52,624 nt of DNA from the NCBI GenBank assembly GCA_037447655.1, contig JBBHKE010002542.1, positions 224,535 through 277,158 on the forward strand, read 5' to 3'. This document shows, one piece after another, positions 45,749 to 52,624 of this stretch (position 1 is the first letter of the stretch; the number at the start of each line of letters is the position of its first letter). The notes under the pieces are model-generated. The model saw only the letters and a list, made by a program, of their open reading frames with translations, was not told the DNA's origin and did no database searches. A program made the translations under genes and the position numbers. Origin of the DNA: Zygnema cylindricum (taxonomy: Eukaryota > Streptophyta > Zygnematophyceae > Zygnematales > Zygnemataceae).

Positions 45749-48700
45749 CACAGTTCTCCTCTCCTCCTTATCATCACCACGTGGCATTCACACATCACCG
45801 TCCAACTTTTCTGTTTCCGGACGAATATCATCGGTTTCGCGATCCAAGTGGTGCCACAAATAGCACTTCTTCAGGCAATCAAAAAACTGCTGTGGCCTTT
45901 CCTGAAGAAGAGGCCCTCGTTTCCAAATTTTCTGTAAGTATTCTGTGGTTTTTTTCACGAAACACGATGCATGTAAATGTGGCTAGAACAGAGGGATAGT
46001 AGACAAAATGTTTTTTCTTGGTAATTGGGAGTCAAAAGGTGTTTTAGTTAAGATTGCTTAGAATGAATCATTTGTGTGTGCTTTTATCTCAACGCGCTGA
46101 GAGTAATTCTTAAGTTTTGTTGTGTAGGTAGCTAAAAGTGTTACTTTCTTGCTTTATCAATTTTACATATATTTTGTAATGAACAGATATACCCAGTACA
46201 CATGCAAAAAAAAAGCATTATTACATTAAGCGTGAACAGTGTGTAGTCAGGGTATGGTAGCAACACGTTGGACTGCACTGTTCTTTCCCTGTTTCACATG
46301 TTATCAAGGAAAATACAGCTGGTTCAATATCATTTGCCTACGTGATATTATAATATATAAGGCATGTGTACATATATATGTATATGTAGCAAACAATTGA
46401 AGTACATCATGCTGTGAGAATGTGCAGGACCTCTCTCGTCACAATTTAGACGAGGAGCTATTTGGAGAGGCTTATGCCCAAGCAGCACCTGTAAGAAGTA
46501 TACAAACATGAATACCCAAAGAAAAACAATAAAAAACTGAAAAAGACCATGCAACTTAAGTTCTTAGATGTCATGATCAATCGGTTTGAGTTAAACTGAG
46601 CTTATTCCAAGTCGAGGTTTATAGGTTCGAACAAGCAGGCTAGCTTAAACTGATATTGAGGTTTTTGGCGAATGGTACTAAATAAACTTCAGTATTGATC
46701 TTCTCTTGGCACCAGCTTCGGCAAAATGGGAATGTAGAGATGGAAAATTGGGGTCAAGGAGATTCCCTTACTCTTCATCCTGATGCAAATCCTTCCTTCG
46801 TTTCTGCGTTTCGACGTCATCGGAAAGTCAGTCGACGAGGAAGAAATAGTCAGTACCATCCAGATGCCTCTTTCCTATATTGTGAATAAGGTTTTTTGTA
46901 TGAATGATTTCAGATATAGTTTCTTGAACCGGATTATGTTGGACCACCAATAAGGGGTATGCATTTTTTTTTGCTCAAAATGAAGCCTAAAAAAATGAAA
47001 TGAAAATTCTCTGAATTGGGCAGGATTGGAGAAATGGTTCCGGAATGAAACCTATCATTTTTTTTGGAATGTGGGTTAAGATTTGAAGTCGGTGAGAATA
47101 GTGTAAGAAGGCAATGGAGCCTGATAATTGAGTGAGAATTTCCTGACTAGGACAAAAGTGGAGCCTTAAGAAGGGTTCAGGATTTTCTAAATATAGTAGG
47201 AATGAAGCTTAAAGATTTGCTTTGAACTTGTTAAAAATGATTAAGATGGCCCCAAAAAATTGTGAATGGACTGGGAGGATAACCCAAAAGTGGTTCAAAA
47301 GAAGAATTTAAATATTTTGAAAACACATAAAGAAGTAAATGTAAAGAAAAGTAAAACCCTTGAAAACACTGTGCTGAGCTTTTAAAACTAAACAAATAAC
47401 GGAGAAGTCAAAACTCTTCAACTATGTACACACCGAAGAAAAACTAAAATATCTTAAAGAAGATGATTAAAATCATGAAATAAGTAGTCGAAAGTGACAA
47501 AACAACATGGGTTCTTGTCTTTATGAGACTTCTCGACCAAAATTCATAAAATGGATTGATTATGCAAAACGATCAATATGCCAAGTCATCACAGTGTAAG
47601 TTGGTGTTCCTGACTCTAAATCGGCATTAAGGGATTTTCTGCAGTGGTTAAGGATGGGGCTTAAATACAGGCTTCAAAACTTTTTGAATTCAAAACCTCT
47701 ACGTGTTATACACTTCAATTTTCGATACGAGCGTTTTTTATTTTGAACTTAGGGGCTTGGGACGGGAATGATCCTACAAGTATGTCAACAGACTCACCAA
47801 GTAATAGTAAAACTCTTTGAATTTAAATTCTTTACGTGTTATGTACTTTGGTTTTTGATGACCATGTTTTTTCTTTTACTTAGGTGCTTGGGAGGGGAAT
47901 GATCCTACAAGTATGTCAACAGATTCACCAAGTAATAGTGTTCCTAATCCGAGCACAGCTTGTCGTTATGACAATTCTCTCGGTGAGTCGAGTATTTTCT
48001 TTATTAATGATTTCGTGTGTCATTTAGTACAATTTATGTGTTGTTTGGGTTTTCTTTATTCAGTTAAATCCGGAGATGATTTTACATCCAAATTGTTTGG
48101 TTCTTCCTTTTTGTCTTGTTCAGTTTTCTTCATTCGGAACCTAGTTATGATAGGCTGGACATTGAGTGGAGTTATGAAACTTACTTTTTTTTTCTCATTA
48201 TTAACAGGTTTGTTGACCAGAAAATTTATCGACCTTGTGAGAGATTCAGAATGTGGAGTGTTAGATCTAAATTCAGCTGCAACAAGACTACAAGTACGTC
48301 TTCTTTCAAAATGTTTTTCCAGACAAACTTCCGAAATTGAGTAGTGTGATTCCATGATGCCATTTCCTTGTCCATGCCCCTTTTTTTTGTTTTCTGGTTT
48401 CCCTTTTATTTTTTCATTTTTTCTGTTTTCCATTTTCTATCTTCCTGTTTTAGATTCTGTATTCTGTATTCTATATCACAAGTTTCTGACAGTCTCATTT
48501 CTAGACACTGTCAAAATGTTCAAAGTAAATCGTGTATCATTATTAGCATTAACGACACTATATCGGTGCCCCTAAATTTACCACCTGAACCTAAAATAGT
48601 ATCAACGACCCTATTTGTTTATTTCTTAATGCGATTTTCTTTAACAGTTCATAATCAGCCACGTCATTTGTAACTGAATTAGAATTAATAACACTAATAA

Positions 48701-51700
48701 AACCCACTCTATCTTGACTCTAATGACGATACACGGTGTAACTCTTGTAAAGACATCGTTTCAATCTTCTACAAAGTCCAAATATTTGCCACACAGATTG
48801 GAAACGCAGTTTCAATCTGTGTTTCTTATTTCAAAATCTCAATGTTTCTTTTCTTGTTAGTTCTGATTTTTTAGCATACAATAGGGAATACAGTAGTTTT
48901 TCTTTTTGCCATTTTCGATTGTACTTTCAACACTCTGTCATGTAAAACCAGGTTTATTAAAAAAGCTCAAAGAACCAGCTCAAGAAATTGTTGATGTTTT
49001 TTTTTAATATTGATTTGAAGAATACTATATCACAGTATCCGCAGAGTCTACCTCTATATAATGGTTAGTGAAGGCCTCTAAGAAGCAGATCAGCTGTTTT
49101 TGTTTGTCATAGATAGTTCAATAACTTTTTGTTTGTCATAGATAGTTCAAAAACTTACTTCGAAACATTTTGAAATTTGCTTGGTTGGCATGCGAAGAAA
49201 AGGCGTATGAGATAATCGTAATCTACATCCATGTAATTTCTTCATTAACTATTATGGTCCACAAAATGCGGCTTTCCACGTAATTTATGAAACCTCATTA
49301 AACAAACCTCACCCAATTAAGTACTCTCGTTTCAAATTAAATCAAGTGTGCAGTTCACTAACCAGAGGTGTGCTAATGCCACTTGTTTTGAAATACCGGA
49401 ACGATTGTGGTTTCCTTTTCTAATAGTAGCAATCTCAAATAGTGTGGACATTGTGAACCAAATCTTGCGAGAAAGGTAAAAGTCTTTATTTATTTGTATT
49501 GTCGTAGTGTACATCGATGGCGACTGGGAATATCGTGGACAAGTTATTGTATAGGAATCTGAAGGAAAATCGTTGTTAGCAAAAGAAAACGGAACTGGAG
49601 GTTATGTTTTTCAGAGGAACCTAATTGGAGAAACCAAATTGAAGTCATTTACCTCATAACTTTGAGCCTCATGAAAATGGTCGTTCTTAGTTTTTTTCAA
49701 GAGGGGAGCTTGTAGGAAGCGTTTTTGTAGTTTTTACGTAACTATTTTTACAGGATTGCCATTTTGCTTTTGACAGGTACAAAAACGGAGGATTTATGAC
49801 ATTACAAACGTATTGGAGGGTATTGGGCTGATTGAGAAGAAATCAAAAAATAACATTCAGTGGAAGTGAGTAGTTCATTTCTTTTCACATTTAAAACTTT
49901 TTCACGCACACACACTCAATGTAGTTTTGCACTTTTTCTTCAACTTTTTTGGAGGAGAGAAGGCGAGGGTGGATAATATGGGCCACACTGATTTATATAC
50001 ACAAGTCATATATTGGGAACACTTGATTCTTTCAATACTGTGGTCCGTGTGTCTCATGAACTAAGTACAACTAATCATCTTTTGTAAAGTGAATTACCGT
50101 AAAATAGTGGGTAACGCATTTGGTTTGTGACAATTGTACCGTCATTAGTGTGAATCAGCGCTATTAACAAAAAAAAAAGAAAAAAACTTGTTTACAATTT
50201 AAAAAAAAAGCCACATGAATGTGATAAGTCATTTATTGTCGTTTCAAATAAAACAGGATGGATAGTGTACTTGATATCTCGATAGTGTATTTTTTTGAGT
50301 TCTTGGTTTCAAATTTTTGTGGAATTTTTTATGCACTGCGGCCTTGTATGAAATGTCTTTAGTTTTGGGACTTGAACGAAAACAAAAAAGAAAAAATGGC
50401 AGAAGAAAATAAGAAAATAATAGCAGGTTATGGAAACTGGTTAAGCAACTGGTTAAGAATCATGGTATAGTGGTGTTTTTTCACGTATTCTTGAGTTCAA
50501 AAGGCATTTAGGAACCATTTTTACTGCAAAAAGTTGCGGTTCGGTTTTTTCTATTCCAAACTGATCACACTAAAACACGCTTCATACATTTAGTCATTAA
50601 GGGAGTAACAAGGGAGAGAGGGAGAAAGAGAGCGAGAGAGAGAGAAAGGGACAGAGGGAGGGCGACTACCCGACAATGTTACTCACCATTATTAGTATGG
50701 ATGTCGTGTGAATGGCAAGACTGGACAAACAGTGCGGACAGGAAGTTTTGTTCACATCTTTCCATTTTCTGAATTAACAAGTAACAAGGCTCAGGAAAGC
50801 AGTGGTAGCTTTTTTTTTTTTAAATTTCCCTTTTTTTGTGAATGTATGTTATTCTTGTCCACATTGATTCATTTTATCAGCCGCAAAAAGATGAATATCG
50901 AGGATAGGAAAACATCTAGAGCGGTTTTGGTGAGAGAGGTACACCAGTCATTATAATCGTCTGGTTTTGAATTTAGTGTGGAAACAAATGCAATTTGGTT
51001 TCAACATTAGTGTGGTTTTTGAGACGGCTTGAAATACGGTTTCGATTTGAAAGTAGTACACGTTTGGAAATTAAGAAATGTTTCAGAAGTCTGGATTTGC
51101 AAATTGCTTGCAGTAAAAGTATCCAACATTTTTTTGTGTGTTGTGTGCATATTAATAATATAATATTCGCAGAGAGAGAAGGAGAGGGAGAGAAAGGAGA
51201 GAGGGAGAGGGAGAGGGAGAGGGCAAGGAAGAGATAGAGGGAGAGAGAGAGAGTGTGAGAGAGAGAGTGAGAGAGAGAGAGAGATGTTTCTGGTTTATAA
51301 GGTAAACTTTGACAGTTTTCAGTTCTTTTTCAGGGGTCTTGAAGGGTCGGAAGGATCAGGAATTCACCAAGATTCTACAAAATTGCAGGTTTGGGCCTCT
51401 TTTTTATCCTATTTGATCCCACACCTTCTACCATAATTAATGTGGTTTTTCTCCAGTGTGGTTTTTAAGTATCCTGACGGCTTTTACAGAGCATTGCAAA
51501 TTAGACAGTCTTCTCTTGATTGTTTACTATGTCTTATGTTGGTCTATTTTCTAATAGTAAAACCTATAAGGAACTGTAAGCTTGGATCAGCTTCCCTTCC
51601 CTCCCCTCCCCTCTCGTCTGCCCTTACCTCTCTCCCTCCTCCCTCGTCTCTCTCTCCTTTTCCTCCCTTCATTACTAGTGTGGATTTTACGGCTTGAAGT

Positions 51701-52492
51701 CTATATGTGTGAATCAGCATGTCAGCATTTCTTCCTCTCCCCCCCCCCTTTTATTTTATTTTTTTGATAAAAGCTTCTTTACTGCTTTTAAAACAGGCGG
51801 AGCTCGAAGAGTTGCGAGACGAGGAAAAAAGAATCGACGATTTGATTAGGTGAAGCCCTTGCCCTCTCCCTCTCCTTCTCACTCTCCCTCTCCCTCACTC
51901 TCCCCCTCTCCCTCTCCCTCTCCCTCTCCCTCTCCCCCGTAATTGACAATTTGATCAGGCGAAGCAATATCTATTTTGTTATTTTTTATTTTGGCTTTTT
52001 GTGCAGAACTGGCTCGTCTTTTTTATGAAACAGTTAAAAAAAAATGTATGAAGATGTGATGTTTTGGCAACTGTCAAGAATGTTTAATAATATGTGTATA
52101 TGTATATATATGTATATGTGCATATGTATATGTATGTAATATGAAGAAATAAATATAAGAACTTTTCATAACTGTGCGAAATCAGAAAAGTTTGGTTTTA
52201 GTCAATAATATCGTCCATACTTTTTTATGAAGATATAGGAAAACAAAAAAAAAGCATTCTTTATATGGATGTAAATTTAGACTTACAACCATAGATGTAA
52301 GTATTTTATTTGTTTACTTTTTCTTGGATTTTTTAATGGTTTGTGAGTGTTAGTTTTTTTTTTTATGGGATTTAAGCTCAAGCACTGTAATATTTTATTT
52401 TTTTCCTTTTTGTTCTCCTTTTTCTTCCCTTTCTTTTGCAGTAAAACAAGAGAAAAATTGGCAAGTATGTTTGAAACAGAGAGTGTACGACA
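45691..52492 (+). CDS. E2F transcription factor (10 exons, 3' end beyond window)
   Basis: Cell-cycle factor that pairs with DP and binds TTTSSCGC sites to drive S-phase genes. Exons: 45691-45933, 46428-46490, 46716-46826, 46920-46956, 47884-47982, 48208-48293, 49777-49865, 51334-51388, 51797-51849, 52442-52492. Phases join throughout (about 295 residues so far). The start codon context is aaatccATGG. N-terminal [14 protein letters not shown] resembles the conserved N-terminal box of plant E2Fs. DNA-binding domain: [14 protein letters not shown], then [13 protein letters not shown], then [20 protein letters not shown] with the RRxYD DNA-contact motif, ending IQWKG. A dimerisation coil begins [16 protein letters not shown]. 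Marked box and Rb-binding tail lie outside. It has a single DNA-binding domain with a coil, so it is a typical E2F rather than DEL/E2F7 type. The last donor (52493) is tentative. Confidence 0.95.
47676..47939 (+). repeat. Tandem duplication of an E2F intron end and exon start
   Basis: About 131 bp covering intron, AG acceptor and the first half of the GAWEGNDP exon is present twice (47676-47808 and 47809-47939). The first copy has GGGCTTGGGACGGGAATGATCC after TTAG but no donor and a stop after AGTAAAACTC, so it is a pseudo-exon. Confidence 0.88.
48524..48738. mobile_element. TA-family MITE in E2F intron
   Basis: Right end CTCTAATGACGATACACGGTG followed by TA. The left end is eroded to ATCGTGTATCATTATTAGC. 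It lies in the intron between the [11 protein letters not shown] exon and the RRIYD exon. Confidence 0.7.
51168..51285 (+). repeat. GAGA-rich tract in E2F intron
   Basis: About 115 bp of GAGAGG/GAGAGA units just upstream of the exon at 51334. Pyrimidine-rich counterparts lie at 51590-51670 and 51860-51940 in the next introns. Confidence 0.88.
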
Positions 52493-52624
52493 GTATCCTT
52501 TTTTCTTTTCTTCTTTCCTTTTCGTCTTTCCTTTTTCCTTTTCCCTTTTTTTCTTTTCCTTTCCTTTTTCCTTTTATTCCTTTCTCTTTTCTTTTTCCTT
52601 TTTCGCTTCTATTTTTTCTTTATC
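52390..52624 (+). repeat. Pyrimidine tract flanking the last visible E2F exon
   Basis: TTTCC/TTTTC-rich sequence on both sides of the exon at 52442-52492 and to the window edge. It doubles as an unusually long polypyrimidine tract before the acceptor. Confidence 0.75.

Overview
This window is nuclear DNA from a green-lineage eukaryote, most likely a streptophyte (an alga or early-diverging plant). The genes are split by GT-AG introns. They include a plant-type nardilysin, a NusG/KOW protein with a possible plastid-targeting leader, a plastid-type LEA protein, an intron-containing histone H3 and a plant-type E2F. A degenerate CCCTAAA (Arabidopsis-type telomere) tract is also present. Introns and spacers are AT-rich, while the H3 first exon is GC-rich. 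I cannot name the species.

Layout. 305-6995 (-): thirteen exons of an M16 metallopeptidase, open at both ends; the exon for the first half of the zinc motif was not found. 7.37-16.2 kb: an old dispersed repeat split by a complete but decayed Ty3/gypsy LTR retrotransposon (8072-15774, TSD TGAAC). 17.9-18.1 kb: a tRNA-like/SINE-like sequence. 20330-22193 (-): five-exon LEA-like gene with a transit-like leader. 22.7-24.0 kb: MITEs. 24331-24700 (-): unidentified exon-like sequence. 25058-25935 (-): two-exon histone H3 with TATA box and a perfect E2F site upstream. 26.5-30.2 kb: dense MITE cluster plus a Harbinger-like element. 31140-34916 (-): five-exon NusG/KOW protein. 36537-40470 (-): F-box protein with a long leucine-rich-repeat domain, 5' end unresolved. 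40.8-44.8 kb: telomere-like tract, nested MITEs and a second copy of the dispersed repeat. 45691-52492 onward (+): E2F transcription factor, ten exons seen, 3' end outside the window.

Two genes are plausibly linked. The E2F product would bind TTTSSCGC sites, and the H3 gene carries a perfect copy (26292-26299) just upstream of its TATA box. The NusG-like and LEA-like proteins may both act in the plastid. The protease and F-box-LRR genes have no evident link to these.

The most unusual content is the transposon layer. At least a dozen short TIR elements of one TA-flanked family sit in the spacers and introns, one split by an 810-bp TTAA-flanked element. An hAT-like family has three copies with 8-bp duplications, the third carrying a further insertion with a 9-bp duplication. 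No transposase gene is visible for any of these DNA elements. Exon coordinates were assigned by eye from splice signals, frame continuity and family resemblance; no alignment was run.
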